A stretch of 64,000 nucleotides of DNA, from positions 192,008,247 to 192,072,246 of the forward strand of contig NC_090942.1 of NCBI RefSeq assembly GCF_040807025.1. Reading direction: 5' to 3'. The stretch comes from Struthio camelus (Eukaryota > Chordata > Aves > Struthioniformes > Struthionidae). This document shows positions 23,938-38,200 of the stretch, one piece after another; positions within the stretch are counted from its first letter, which is position 1; every line of letters begins with the position of its first letter. The notes beneath the pieces were generated by a model that saw only the letters and a list, made by a program, of their open reading frames with translations, did not search any database and had not been told where the DNA came from. The translations under genes were made by a program, and so were the position numbers.

Positions 23938-26900
23938 GGTAACTCCGTTAAGCCCTTTCCCCATTCTCTTTCCTGCTTTGCTGAATCTTAGCTGAACACA
24001 TCGAGCCATTGATGAACAGCTTTGTTGTGTGGTCCTTGTCAATTTTAAAATATGAATGTTCATGTTGACATTTTTACACCTGGGATCATATGATTCAAAT
24101 AAGGATGACGCTTATAACCTTTTTATAGTCCTGTGGGAGAATTTGGTCTCTGTCTTTGCCAGAAGCAAGAGTAATTAAAGCTTACAATATGTGCTCTCTC
24201 CTCTCCTAGGACTGATTTTCACTTTGTTGTATTTTCAGTTTCCTTGGGTTCTCTGAGATTTTCTGTCTATTTTAGTTGAACAGGTAACAGTGAAAGAACT
24301 TAAAACATCTGTCGAGCTCACCAATCCCTGCAATCACAGTTCCACAATTAGCTACAACCGCCCTAACCTTTTCCCTTGGAATTTCCCTCACCTGTTCTTG
24401 CCACCCTGTTGAAACCAGCAGCTCTCCTCATGCACAGCAACAGAGTCTGGTGTCCTCTCCGCTCACTGGCATTCACCCTCGAGCATGACCTCTTCATACT
24501 GTGAGACATGCCTGCAAAGGCATCTAATGCAAAGACTTCCTGCCACTGCAACAGAGCTATTCAGCTCTGCCTTACTGACACACAGTACACCTTATCCAGC
24601 TGTCCATCATCAACACCTGGCCCACTCTGTGGGGATAGTCTCATCCTGGCAGGACACAGATTTGTGTCAATACCATCAGCTACTGTTTCCTTACAGCCTA
24701 TAAAAATCAAATCAGATGGCAAGCATCACCAGCCTCAGGAGCCTAGAGACCACTTCAAGGAAGCATAAAGCAAAATAAAACATACAGAAGACAGAACATA
24801 AATGCTATGGGAGACAACATATGGCAGTTCAATCAAGAAGTGGTTTTTAATACACACAGTAGTAAATCAAGCCTAAGGAACTGAGACAAGAAAGTGTTCA
24901 CACCACTGTGAACAGATGAGCTCGCTCTACACAGAGACAACGGAAGAATGATGGAAAGACTAATCATGCCAATAACACCAAAGACCAGGAGTTAGGAGGA
25001 ACAGGAAGAAAGAGGGGCCAGGATAGAGAAGACAGAAACAAGCAAATTCATGGTGAGGCCCTCACAACTGCTGCATTCAAGAAGGTACTCAAGGAAGGGG
25101 AAGTCTAGACTGGGTTTATCACATGGTAAAAAGGATTCATCCTCAACTTTACAGTGCCTATATGCTTGTAAGAAGCATTAATGGTTGCTGAATACCCTCA
25201 CACAAAGTGTAGACCATATGACACCTTCTGCCATCTTAACTACCAGACAGGTGCTACTGGTTCCCATGCAACAGAGGGAGGCGATGTGAACAGGGCTTGC
25301 TAGGAGTAAAGATATCCACATTAATTTGCCTTACTGCACAATAGTCACTCTGCTTACTAGAAAGATGAACGCTGCTCCCTACCTTCTCAATTAGTTACAA
25401 GCACATCCCAGAGAGAAGGCATAGTATCTCTCCCAGCGACATCCTGAGCTCACTGAGAGATTCTGCAGTCCCCAGCAGCTGTGCTTTGTGCTCTGGCACT
25501 CTTCAAGCAACTCCCAACCCAAACCACCACACCAGTGGAAAGTTCCCCTGCTCCAGCCTCTGGGGCTGAGGGTCTCCTGAGATGACCTGGGGCAGGAGGC
25601 TCCATTTTCTCTGAGCAGGTTATTTGGGTTCCCTTACCCGCCACTGCTCCTCTGAGCTCCTTTATGTTCATGTTCATGGCTTTTTATCACTTCACCTCAC
25701 AGAAAGCTGCACTGGCACTGCTCTGGGTTGCAGGACTTGAGCATCCAAGTTGCCAGGGGTGTGTGTGCTGCACAAGTGAGCGACCAAAATGCCTCTATGC
25801 CTTTGAGCATGCCAGCTCCATTTCACTCTTTGCTTGAGTCCCTATTATAGCTTCATGTATTTTTTCCTGTATTATAGCTTTCACGTCTTTGGTCACGCTC
25901 AGTCCTTTTTGGATTTATCATTTGTTTTTAAAGTACTGTTGCGGTTTTGGGTCTCCTTCTTGCAAAAACTTTCCTCACTAAAATAGTTGCATCAAAGACT
26001 GCCTGCACAAGTAAAACTACCTGTGCGAAGAAGCATTTGCTGAACGGGGCCTTTATTACCTTCACTTCAAGGCATTAATGTAGCATTTGCTTAGGTTACA
26101 AGTTATAATGGAAATGATCAAAATGGAAAAGTTGATGGAGTAGCAGAGCTATCAGGGAATTATATATCAGTACATATTAAAATTGAATGATCGGACGTAA
26201 AGCTTCCCTCTTTCAACGAGAAAATAATGACTAATGGCCAGATGAAAAAGTAAAAAGTCCGGAAAGGACTTTTCAGGCCCTTTTGCAACTCAGCGATCAT
26301 AAGCTTTCCATTAATTTTAGTTATAGAAGAGATGATGCATTAATTAAGTTTTGCCCAAGGCATGCCACTTTAATCAAAGACCTATCCAAACTAGGAAAAC
26401 AGGAAAATGGTTTATTTTCTTTCCTATTTCCTCAGCAAGAACCGAATATTTTCTTACATCATTTCAGATAAAAACAGAGTTCTTTAATGAACTGGTCTGA
26501 AATCCTTAATGAGGTACCAAAATTAAATCAAAGCAAAGACTTGTATAGTACATGGTTTCCAAAGAGAGTAGCATACTAGACCAAAAAAACATTATCTTGT
26601 TTAAATAGAACATTTTTTATTTGACATGAGATTAAAAAAAATCATGGTAGTTGGTGCATTACAATGTTCCCTTTGAGGTTTTTGCTCTCTGAATTGTATA
26701 ATGACTGATGCCATATAAATACTACCTGGAAGATCTGACCTACTTCAAAACACCAACAAGATAGCCTGCCAGGTAGAAACAGAGTTCAAATCACTGGGAT
26801 ATGGCCCAGCTGGTTCCTTCCTGCTGCCCTTGGCTATAAATATGAAAGCAGAGGTGGGATCCATTTCACACCCAGATTGTTTGTCCTTGAACTATTTCCT

Positions 26901-29900
26901 TAAAATAAGTGCCAGAGCTCCCTACCTAGAGCACAGAGAATGAGGCAGGTGTCTTCAAAGTCTTCAGAGGAAGACGAGTCATCTGTTTGTCCACATCCAT
27001 CTTATCAAGCTCCTACCTCAAGGCAGAGAGAATATCCCTCTAGAGATCCCCAGATTGAAATACTGCCTAACCTTTGGGGCTTTTCCCATCCTTTTGTAAC
27101 AGTATTTTGGTATAGTCTCTCTCTGGTAGACAGAGAACATAGCTTCTCTACACAAGTGGACTGCCTGAAAAGCCTCCTACTATCTCTGATGCGCTCTACC
27201 TTGGGATACTGTGAAACATCCAGGAATTACCGGTGGCAAAGGGAGAGAAAGGTGTTTGTTTAGAAGAATGCAATTACTACTAAGTCAACATGTACACAAG
27301 GTATCTAAAAGCTGGTTTGCTTCACAAGCTGCTCATAATTTTTATGTTGTAAATTTAGGAAGACAGCTTTGTATTCCTTTGATTTTAGGTAGCCCCTTGT
27401 GTAATGGAACCAGGAATCCTACAGGAACATCCACATGAGGCAAATGATGAAATTATGAACTTGAACTTTTACAGAAGCCTTCAGTTCACTTTTAACAGAT
27501 TTCCACTGGCAGAAACATGCAGAAACTTTAAATAGAAAATAAATATGCTTTCTGGGTGTTCTGTTCTCAGGGGAAAAAAAAAAAAAAGAAAAAAAAAGAA
27601 TAATCCTAAATGTAGAAGAATGACTGTCATAAGTCAGAATAAAGCTCTTCATAATGAAAGTTGAAGAGGGCCCATCCAAGGGGTTACACAATACATGGGA
27701 AATTGCATGTTTTTACTTTGTTTTTGTTCTTGTAGCCAGACATCACTTATTTGACCCTGGCGACACAGGTCTTTCAAGAGGCACCTTGATTGTTTATTGC
27801 TGAGCAGAGGGACTTCAGTAAGGTTTATGAATAGGGAAATAATATAGCAGCTCATGCCTTTTGGATCACTTAATCAAATCTGTTCTTGTAAGCTACGAAT
27901 GAAAAAGACTGGCAGCTCTAGGCTTCTGAAGCAGATGAATACGTTTTGCCATGACACAGCAACCACCGACATTTTTCCCCTGCCTTTATCAACAAGGAAG
28001 TTGCACAGATTCTTCTCGTCAGTCTTATTAAACCAGCTAACAAAGAAGGTCACTTGTTAGCAATGCAGATGAGGTCTGAAACTCTCCACCTCTTTCTCCA
28101 GCTATTGTAACATTGTGCATTTGTGCAGAAAGTTTCCTCCTGAAGAATTTCATATGTATTAAAACATGACATTTGTTCTCAGTCATGCTAACCAGATTGT
28201 ATTGGGCAAAGAGAAAAGCAAGTGATGCCTTTGTTCTGATGAGCTTATTGTATAGAGACATTATATGCACATTTGATGCATATAATGGTAGTAGGTCACA
28301 CCTCTAGCATTAATTCTGTACGTCCAGCTCTACAGTGGTAGTACCCAGGAATCCATACTGCAGCTAGTTAGCAAGTTACCAGGGCTGTCCCCAGTCTTGC
28401 TTGCCTTGGCTTTGTCCCATTCTTCTGGCTTACTGGCTTCCCAGATCAGAGAAGTAAGAAAGCAATCTCGTCCTCTCAGCCCTGCTCTCGTCTGTCTGAC
28501 TCCAAGCCTAACTGGTCTGACCAAGACCCTTCCGCTATTCTCCACCTTTATTCTCACATCTACACACCATGAAACACCATTAATAAAAAAATGATACAAT
28601 GAGAATTTAACAGCATTGTGTAAATCTTCAGTTAAATAATGGAGAACACCTGAGACTAATACACAGCGAAAGAAGGCATAGAGGAACATTTGTAGATGTT
28701 GCCGAACTCTGAACTTCCCCTTCTCAGAGAAAGTTTGGATCCTGCAGGAGGATCCCTGAGAGTGGCATGAGGACTTCCTTGGGGTGCCTGGGAGAGCGGG
28801 GCTTGTGGGTTGTCCTCCAGCCAGCAGGCCAGGAAGAACAGATAGATGGACAGAGACATTGGGCATATTCCAAAGCAGAAAAGGGCTAGGAACCAGAAAA
28901 AGACCTGCAGAGCTCCTCAGGGAAAACTGGTGAAGGGCTCTTGTCAGCAGGGGTGAGGTAGTTGTGTAACCAGTCAAAAATGAAGAAAGTTTTCAGATGG
29001 TAAAAGATGGCAGAACAAGGGAGATTTGAGCTGCTGTACTGGGCCTGGGACTAATGGCTGGGAGGACAGTCATAGCCACCAAACACAGCATAAGAACATC
29101 TACAAAATGCAGATGTGAATATAGATGACTTAGTATTTAGGTACACATCAAATGTGCTTACCGTGAAGAATTGCTTCTTAAAATCTCTCAGCAGTTCACA
29201 AGCATGCACATGAAATATGTTCTAGAGTTACAAAAAATATGTGGAGATCACACATATCTGAGTGGGATCACACTGGAAACTCACACTTAACCTAACTTGC
29301 CTTTGCCCAGAACACCTCTATTGCCATTTCTAATATCTCAGAACGTGCTATAAGACTATCATGGCTTTGTGGCAAGAGTGTTGTCTTGATGAGTCATCCT
29401 TCCAAAAGCAGAAAGGACCTGGCCAGCAGGCTAGGAGATCAGGGTGCAAGCCCAGGAAAAGCAAGGTGAGTTTACAAGGTGACATTCAGCTCTGACACCT
29501 GTGGTCAGCTTCAGAGGGGATTTAGCCACCCACTCACGAAATCACTGCATTTGACCTCTAGTATACTTCATTAGGCAACCAATGTCAGTGAAAACTCAAC
29601 AAGATACCATGAGGAGAGGCATCTGAGTACTTGAAATGAGGGTAATTTTTCTGAATCAGAAAGATAAAACATCTTCATTTTAATTGCTTTAATCATGGAA
29701 CCTTGGCAGATGTTACAAGAAAAGGACCAACTGCATGCTGGCAGGTTTTCTTTGTGACTTATTTTTCAAAGTTGTTACACCAAAAATATGTAGAATTGTC
29801 TTACACCAAGTTTGTCATATTCTTTTTTGTTTCGTAGGCAACGTCCTTTGGAAACATCTCTCTTAGCAATGGCTCACAGCAAGGAATGGTATAGCTAAGG

Positions 29901-30860
29901 GTGTAATTGTGCTCTCTGGAAAGTTTACACAGAAAAGAAAGAAAGATAACACCTCTCTTTTCCTTAGAATGACTTTTTTTGACAAGCTACTATCTATAAT
30001 GAAAAGTCCCTAATAAAAATAGCAAAAATAGTCCCAGAGACAGTAGTGCTTAAGTTTTAGGTTAGTTAAAATTGGAGTGCTCCCTAGTAAGCTAGATATA
30101 GCAGAGGTGTGCATAGGATTTGTCGGTTATTTGCAGAATCGACAGGGTCATATACTCGAAGATGACCTCATTACATAGATGTCTTGGGGTTATGAAAAGA
30201 GGGATATTGCATGCTAGAGACAATGTAATACATCAGGACTGCTTTTTTTACTGGGCACTGTTCATGACAGTATATCCTCAAAGCTGCTGCCTCTTGCAAG
30301 ATTTGCAGAAATCCTTCACTTCAGATACACAATTTGTGAAGCAGTTGGGATCCAGAATCAAATCAGCTACCTGTTCTCATGACAGTTACCATCTATATCT
30401 GTACCTGGCAAGGCACAGTTGTCTCTCCATTTATCAGCCATCTCTGAACACTCTGTGTGGGAGTATAACAAATGAAAGACTTGACACAAACTGCTGCATT
30501 TTTTTTTCTGGCAACTCGGAGGATTGGAGTTTTATTGTGGAGATGTGCAAAATTTTCAAGAGCAGGTAATTATCGCAGCTGCCTCAATTCTTTATGGCCT
30601 ACTTGGGACATTCCTTACAGCTGTGATGGGAACATTTTGCTTTGGAAGTCAGCCCCTCCAGCAGTTCACAGGTAGGAAACCTAACCCCTTGCAACGGAAA
30701 TAGCTAATGAATGGCAATTGCTGCTGTCCTGAATGCTTGTCTGTACTTAGGCAAAGGAGGAGATGACCAGCTGTAGCAGTAACAAAGAATTGTTTTCAAG
30801 GACTAGTCAGGGGAGGAAGAGATTAAGAATAAGCTAAACCATGTCTGGTCTGAATTCAGC
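23938..30860. other. Intergenic stretch, mostly featureless
   Basis: No gene recognised. It has an A-rich run (27574-27600), AT-rich non-repetitive DNA at about 26080-26760, and the longest open frame outside repeats (28330-28977 minus, 215 codons). That frame has no recognisable motif and overlaps open frames on the other strand. Part of it could be conserved non-coding DNA, but that cannot be judged without alignment. Confidence 0.4.
27574..27600. repeat. A-rich simple repeat
   Basis: A run of A broken twice by single G residues. It is not attached to a recognisable retrotransposon. Confidence 0.85.
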
Positions 30861-30940
30861 GTTGACCGTGCTTTGAGGAGGAGATTGGACTAGATACCTC
30901 CTGCATTCCCTTTCAGTCTGTGTCATCCTGTGGTCCTGTG
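30861..30940 (+). mobile_element. CR1 LINE, short 3' tail fragment
   Basis: The block ctttgaggaggagattggac, then tagatacctcctgcattccc, then tttcagtctgtgtcatcctg follows the terminal ~80 bases of CR1, in which 'ttggactagatgacctcctgaggtcccttccagcctg' precedes the octamer tail. It is diverged and 5'-truncated. Confidence 0.7.
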
Positions 30941-33900
30941 TACAGTACGTAGTGCTCAACTCACGTGGTGGCAAGGACTGGGATGGAGGAAGTTAATCTC
31001 AAATCAGCTCAGAGCAGCTCTAGGCAGTGCTTCAAAGTCTGATAGAGTAATTGACACCTACCTCTAGGTTTTCCCCATGAAACACAAGTGCTTTGTCTTA
31101 ATACGACCCTTCTCTGCAATACTAAACTCCTTAAAAGATAGGTGATTCATATATCAGTAAGAACTAGTGCTGCAGCTCCTTTTAAAAGAGAAAAACAATA
31201 GATACCCTTATTCTCCTTATTTGAACGCAAACTATCTCCATGGACAAAAAGATAATCCCACAAAATTAGTATGACTTCACTTCTGCCTTCATGCTGCCCT
31301 TACACCTCAAGCCCCATTATATTTGCTTGAGATCTATCCATTGGAGAGAAAACATGTGCTTTGAATGAGATGGAAATTAAACTAATGATTTTAAAACAAT
31401 GAAGTAGCTCCTGAATTGGTTTCAGGCGATCTGAAATGGAAATATTTTTTGTGAATATTGCTGGTGAGAAGCCTTTCAAAATGAAATATGTGAAAACAAA
31501 CTATCTGGTCTGGCTCCCAAATGCCACAGGTGGCCTGAGGGAGGCTCTTGTAGTCTTTTCTTGGAAATATTACTGCAGAGAACTTTCTGAGTGGTCAGAA
31601 TGGTTTAAAAAAAAAAATCAAACTTTGAATGGTTTCTCTTATTTTACCAAATCTGTCTTTGCATCTAGACTATAAGAGATAGATGCACCATGCTCTGCCA
31701 TTCTAGGAAATGCAGAAAGGACATATAAACTGCTTTCAGGAAGGAATGGAAATGAAACATCTGAGACTAAGGCCTTAAAGAAAGCTCCTGAAGCCATCAG
31801 TGCAGGCGTTAGATAACCACAGGATACCTTTGCTTATGTCAAACACTAAATATGGTAGAAAGGGAGGGAGCTAATTTATGGATCGATGGGCACCGTGCTT
31901 TCTAGGCAGCCCCAATTAGCAATATTCCAGCCCATGAGAACCAAAGATCTTTCAGAACACATTAAATCTTTTGACGAGTTTGGGGACTGATAGAACAGAG
32001 GACCTTCTTAATTAGTATAACCTACTGCCTTTCCCAGTGTTTCTCAAGCCAAAGAATCACAGGAAAGGTCAAAGGAAAGATTAAAAACACTTAATAAAAA
32101 CTTCTGAATGTCATAAAAATGTATGCATATTAGTTATTAAAATATTTTTGTTTAAGAAGAAAACCAGCAAAAACACACTATGCCGATTAATCACCAGTAG
32201 CAGCTCTAGAGCAGGAAAGAGGTGTTTATACCTGCAACTGCTTCTCTTACCTCATTCTGAGGAACTGAGCTGCCACAGCAATTAAAAGTGGAAGGGGCAT
32301 CTGGGGAGGGGGTTATTTCAAGAGGACAGCTCCCAAGAAGGGTGTTAGGCTTGCAAAAAGTTTGAGGAATACCTGTTTAGACTATGAAACTCACTTGGAT
32401 GCATGTTTTGAAGTAGCAATGGATGCTTCAGCTGCTGCATATCCTTTGTCACTGCAGACAACAGACAGAAAGATGGAAAAGAATCTGGGTCTTGTATTAT
32501 CTTAGATTTCTTTCTGCCTCTTCTTTTTCTGCATTATCATTAGATTTATGTCCATTTTATTGTGGGTTTTCTAGACAGTCCAATCTGCCCTTGAATTTGG
32601 TCTAGTGGCAGAGTCCACTAGTTGCTAACCAAATGACAATCTACAAGGAGACTCTTTTCTGATATCTTCTTCCAGCATCTTTTTGAAAAGATGTTCATTC
32701 CAGAAAGGCACCTGCAAGTGCAGTGCATGTCTGACTTATCCAGCAGTGGTAGTGACACGTCCCAATCTGCTGGTGACATCAAGGGACAACTCTGGTGCTT
32801 CACCCTCTGCTTGCCCAGAAAGCTCAGAAGCAGTTACTTCTTCATAGTCACAAAGCTGCAATTTAAATAAACTTCCCACAGCAAGGGGTTTACTCACCCT
32901 TTGAATTGCAGGTCTATCAACACCACCCACTTCTCCCCAACTGTCATTGCTCTGATGGGAATGTCGCAGTTACAGCCTGGCATCCTTTCCCAGTGTCTCT
33001 TGGTGTGGTTGTCAATGAGTTTCACAATCATTTCCTGACTATAATTCCCAACACGTTACCAATATGACAGTTAAAGCCAGTTATTTCTTTACTAGAGAGG
33101 AACGAACAGTACTGTTGAACTGAGGCTGATGCTGCCTTTTTTTCTTAATACTTACAATGCTCCTCAAGTAACCTTAAAAAGATGCATTAAAAATAGTTAG
33201 AAATAACTTGAAATTTCTAAAGCACTCAAATCACAAGAGCTGCATTGTACAGCATACATTTCAAAAAGAAAACAGTTCAGTTTGTAAGGGCTGAAACATA
33301 AAGATCCTGTGGACTTTTCTACTCCATCCTTAAACAGGGTCAAATCTTCAAATCTGACTGTAACAATATCTGTCTTTTTTTCTTTTTCCCAAAAGACACA
33401 CTGTTAACTCAATCCATTTCCTCCTTCTCTTGTAAGCAACGCTTCAGAGCAAGCAGTAGAATGATACAGCTTTATGGAGCAGCAATTTCAGTAAGAACTC
33501 TTAAAATAGATGGAAACCAAGAGCTCTTTCCCCTTACCATTTCCATATTTGGAGAGTTCAAGAGGCCTGCTGTAAAATACAAAGAAAACAATAATTCTGC
33601 AAGGTTTAACCTCAAGCCGTCACGGTGACTGGAAAAAGGAAAGAGTGACAAATTTCAGTGATGTGAGCAAATATAGAGTGTTTTTCCAAAAAAAAAAAAA
33701 AATCCTGTTAATAGTTTTAGTGGAAAAAAGCTTTAAGATGGGGATGAGTCCAAAAAAAATGAAGACAGGCATGCACAGTCGCTCACTGACCTATCTGAAG
33801 CCCTAAGAACACAGCTGCAGCTGACACAAAATAAATAACCCCAAGAACTAATTTCAGGGTGCGTATCCTCAAGTACCTACTGCTGCCCTCAGAGAGAACA

Positions 33901-34059
33901 ACTGGGGAACCTGCAGCAGCTCTCAAGTTTCGTGATAAAAAGCTCATCTCTACACATACAAAGGAGCACAGAGGCACAACAGCAGGAGGAGGAACCCAGA
34001 TAATACCCTAGGCTTCCCAGGGCTCTGCCAGGGGAATATCAGCCCCAGGTGCTGGGGTG
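30941..34059. other. Intergenic stretch without recognisable features
   Basis: AT-rich unique sequence. An A-run lies at 33688-33702. No open frame over 80 codons has protein-like character. Nothing else was seen. Confidence 0.4.
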
Positions 34060-35280
34060 GGAGGGACACACATCACCATGAGTCAATGGGAGAGGCTCTC
34101 CGGACCACCCTGCACACTGAAGGACTTACTGCTTCCTGGTGTGGGACGCAGGGGAAGAGCATTTTGGGATTGCACCAGACTTCTTATGGGATGTTTCAGG
34201 GAGGAACCAAAGCAAAGGTAGGGAAAAGGAAGAATCAAGGTGGTTTGGTGAGGAACAAGCATGGAAGAAGAAAGGGCTAAGGGGATAAAAGGAGCTGGTC
34301 ATGTATAAAAAGGCTGCTAGTTAGTATGTTTGTCTGGCCGTGCTCTGCACCTGATCAGTGCAGTCTCTCCTGTCTTCTCATTAAACTCCATTTCTACATA
34401 TTTTCCCGGGTGAGGGCCTCTTCGGTGTCTGCAGGAGTGTGTGCGGAGGCCTAAGTGCCAGCAACTGGAGGCAGACCACAGGGGCCATCGGGGCTGTGTG
34501 TCGGTGCCAGCAACTGGAGCGAGTGAGGGTGCATACACCAGCTGTGATCACTAGCAAATTTCAATCTTGACTAGCCAGCAAGTAGGTTAAGTGTCTGGGA
34601 GCCAGGCATGTGTGTGTGTCTCTAGTGGGACCACAGGGAAGCTGGCTACTGGAGGAACCAGGGAGTCCAGGCCAGCTGCTGGGGTCAACTAATACTCATG
34701 TGTGTGTGTGCGTGCGTAAGAGCAAGGGGGTCTGATCCAGCAACTGGAGTGGGGCTGCAGCAACTGGGGTGATCAGAGATCCAGCTCCTGGATATATTTG
34801 TTTCCCACTAACAGACCTTCATCATGATCAGATAGAGGGGGGGACAGGATGAAGCCATCAGTGCTGCTTGTTTGAGGGCTGTGTGTGTCTCCATGCTGAT
34901 CTGTGTGGCCTGATCTGTGTGTATCTATGTATATATATGTTGTATGTGCATGTCTGTGTGTGTGACTATGGGGAACATGCGCTCAGCCTTGCTCCTGGTT
35001 GGACCTGGGGACTCAGAGCTGTGGCACCTCACCTCTATTTGGCTGCTGGATCCAGCAACCCCCAACAGCAACATCCTGGGGAAGTGCTGGCCCCGTTGGC
35101 TGTAGGTTTGGTCACTGCCCTAGTCACCGCAGCATCTGAGCGCAATTAAACAAAGTGACTGCTCCTGTCACTCGCGGCTCATTGTGTCCCAAGGCAGGGA
35201 GTTGTGTGCACCACGGAGAGGTTTTGTTCTGGGGCCACAGGGGTTAATACATGTGCATGTCACTACACATTTGTTACAAA
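34060..35280 (+). mobile_element. Solo LTR of an ERVL-like avian endogenous retrovirus (ends approximate)
   Basis: The segment has LTR architecture: a U3-like part, a TATA box (34304-34311), an ATTAAA signal (34380-34385), and a further ATTAAA (35144-35149) before a U5-like end with tcactcgcggctcattgtgt and a GC-richer composition than the flanks. The word ccagcaactggag occurs three times (34458, 34507, 34737), together with related variants, which I associate from memory with chicken ERVL-type LTRs. TG-rich runs occur inside. No gag, pol or env remnant lies on either side, so it looks like a solo LTR left by recombination. Exact ends and the target-site duplication were not resolved. Confidence 0.65.
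34304..34311 (+). promoter_or_regulatory. TATA box within the LTR
   Basis: TATAAAAA followed by ggctgctag, about 70 nt before the first poly(A) hexamer, is the expected position for an LTR core promoter. Transcription would start near 34335. Whether it is active is unknown. Confidence 0.5.
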
Positions 35281-38200
35281 AGGCAGGTGGAAGGAGCGTG
35301 GCTTGTGTACAGTGAAGAAGATCAAGACTGCAAAATAAAGCCCTTACAAGCTAGCAGATAACTAAATAAAGGTAGCCCTGTGCAGGCTGTCATTTTACTC
35401 CTTCTGCTTACCTGTGTCATGCTAGTCTTTAATCATACAATTTTATGGCTGTTTTTTTTTCTCCAGACAACATCCACCTCATTCACTGTATGTTCTGGAT
35501 GGAGTCCACCTCATGAGCAGCAAGTCAACGCGATGCTCTCTTTTTGTTGCACAGTATTTGTCCCTTGATTTACAGCAGGGTATTCAGTCCTGCTCTGACC
35601 GCCAAAATATTTGTGTGGGCTCGTCATTATCATACTCATCTGTATGGGACCATCATCATCATATTCAGCTCATGAAGGCCCTTTGTGTCAGGTGAACATT
35701 GTCCCATTTCAGAGCTGGGAAGAGAAGCACCAAGATAAGATCCTGAGGCATGTTTGCTAATTCTGAGTCCCCAGTTTTGGACACCAAGAGTCTTTGAGTA
35801 GTTAAATAGCATTTCACATGCACAGCCCAAAAAAAATACTGCTTCCACTGACCAAAGTTTCAGTTCTTAGCGTCCAGGCCCTGAGTCACAGTTCAGCTAT
35901 CCAGAAAATAAGGAACATGTGATTAGCGAGATGCGCAACACCCATGTGTTGCGTCTGCAGCAGGGTCAGGGCATGGATCCAGCTTTCCAAGGAAGCAGCG
36001 CCGCCATTCCTGTGTGCCCCCTGCTTTGCCCATTGCATACCTGCCAACTTCTCCCACACTGATGTGGAAGTCCAGCTTACGGTCCTGTCTTTATGGTCTT
36101 TTCAGAAAGCACTACAGAGAATTTATCTTCAGGCTTTTATACATGAAATCCTGGAAAATAGGTATAAATCATTCCTAGTTAACCCTCAAAGAATGCAAAT
36201 ATACAGTTTCATAGTAAAAAAGATGTTTAATATGCAGAGAAAACATAAATGGGGAAACACCTCTAATAATATTTGGAAACTATGTGACTAATTGGAAGTA
36301 AATCTACCAGGTTTCCTCATCTAACATTTGCCCCAACTGCTGTTACACAAACAGATGCAAAATTTCAGCATAACACCTATTTTCCTTTACTTTGGTAGAC
36401 AAACGTAAGTGTCCCTCTCTCTTTAAGTGGTGTCTGCTCAGTCCTTATAGTGTGACCACATCCCCTGAACTGTTTACAGTCTGAAAGGATGTTAACCATC
36501 ATCCTGAAAACACTTCAAAAGCCTCTCAGCAAATGGACCTTTGGCACCTCCATATTTGGCAGTCTTTTGGCACTTGAGTTAATCATGTTATTGAAAGAAG
36601 TACGGGCTTGGAGCCTCAGCCCTTGCGGCTGACCTGCTCCCCCAGCCTCTGCGCATCAGCTGCCAAGTCTGTGCGTGTTGTTTTTATCTTGCCCGTATAA
36701 CTTTGCCCCTTGCACAATCTCCCATGGGTTGGTCCAGCTCTCAGGAGGTGACATGCCAGGTGAATTATCTGCATCTGATTTTCTCTGCCACTTGCTAAAC
36801 AGAGCCAGGGTAATGTCAGTGTCCGGCCATTGCTGATGGTTCCACCTGAGCCGCCCCGCTCAGCAATCCATGTCTCTGGCAAGGTGTGAACTATTCAAAC
36901 CAAAATACTCACCTTTCCCCAGTCACATCTCCAATTTGGGGCCGAACAAAAAGGAATATTGCAAGCGGTTGCGCTCGTCCAATATTCCAAAATTTGCTTT
37001 GGCAATGGCAGGCTAACAGAGACTTTGCCTGGACCTTGGCGTAATTTTAAGCTGTGGAGTTATCCTGGGATTTGTGTGCTGTACGTAGATCACTTATTTG
37101 TTCATCCATTTGTGTGAATAATACATGAGAGAAAGACACTTGAGGTCCTTGTGCCATAATGAAAATAAGTCTATGATAGCCTGCTGATTGATTTTGCAAC
37201 CCAAACAAACAAGGTAACAAACATTTCCAAAGCGAAGCCACAGCTTATCAGCTGGCACGTCTCCATTCCCTGCCACTCTGAAACAGTGCTGACATTTATG
37301 ATTACTACTGCAAGTTTCTCTCAAAGCCCTTATCCAGAGTTTTTCTGCAGACTTGAATGCTTTCAGTGATGCTTTATTATTCACAGAATTAATTACTAAA
37401 TAGCATCCTCAAATGCCATTGTGTGAACTTTGCATCTAAAAGCATCTATTTATTCAGCCCAACAGCACACTCAAGTATGTGACATGGCCTCTCTTCCTGC
37501 TTTTGCAGTAAAAGAGACACAGGAGAGCTCCTCTGAGCTGTCAGCCCTGCATTTCCATGGCTTCAAACACTTGCCATAGACTGCTAATATGAAAGTAGGG
37601 AATTGTATAATTTATGACTACGAGCTGTCTCCGCTTGGAATTTTCTCCTGAGGACACTAGTCAGACAGCAGTGCAAAATGCAATGCAGTTACTATTACAA
37701 GAGCCTCGTCTCTGGGTTTGATCCAGAAGGCACCGAGCTCTGACTGAACCCATGTTAAAGAATGAGCACATGGAAACTGAAGGTGCTCAGCTCCTTGCAA
37801 GAGCCACCTGACCGTTGGGCCCTTTGTCCAAAGAAAAACACCCATTTTCCTGCCATACAACGTTGCTGGATTTTCTGACCACTCCACACTGGTTGCACGA
37901 AGCAGCATGTTGTGAAACAAGACACGCTACAAAGCCAACAAATGAAAAATATCTTCCTGGGTAACTGGTCAATGACCCCACACAGCAAACTGTAAAGTAA
38001 GCCTGGTCTTATCCTCACTTTGTGTCATCATTGTGTTATATGTCACTGTTTTGAAGGCACGGTGGTGCAAACACTTTCAAGCATAACATTTTGAGAAGCC
38101 CAGGGCTCTCAAATAATGAAATATATCAATATTTCATTAGCTACATCCATCCTACCTTTTAATGGCAAATTTTGTGTTTGTGTAAGTAGTGCGCAAAGTG

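Noticed and set aside
28330..28977. 215-codon open frame on the minus strand, the longest outside repeats
   Set aside because: No recognisable motif, no sensible splice context, low-complexity Ser/Leu-rich composition, and an overlapping open frame on the other strand. Most likely chance.
30120..30569. 149-codon plus-strand open frame ending near a gtaatt donor
   Set aside because: The frame opens at a non-ATG codon, I found no credible acceptor, and the composition is Cys/Ser-rich without a known motif.
35944..36291. 115-codon plus-strand open frame with a Lys/Phe-rich end
   Set aside because: Lies in AT-rich DNA without convincing splice sites or similarity to a known family.
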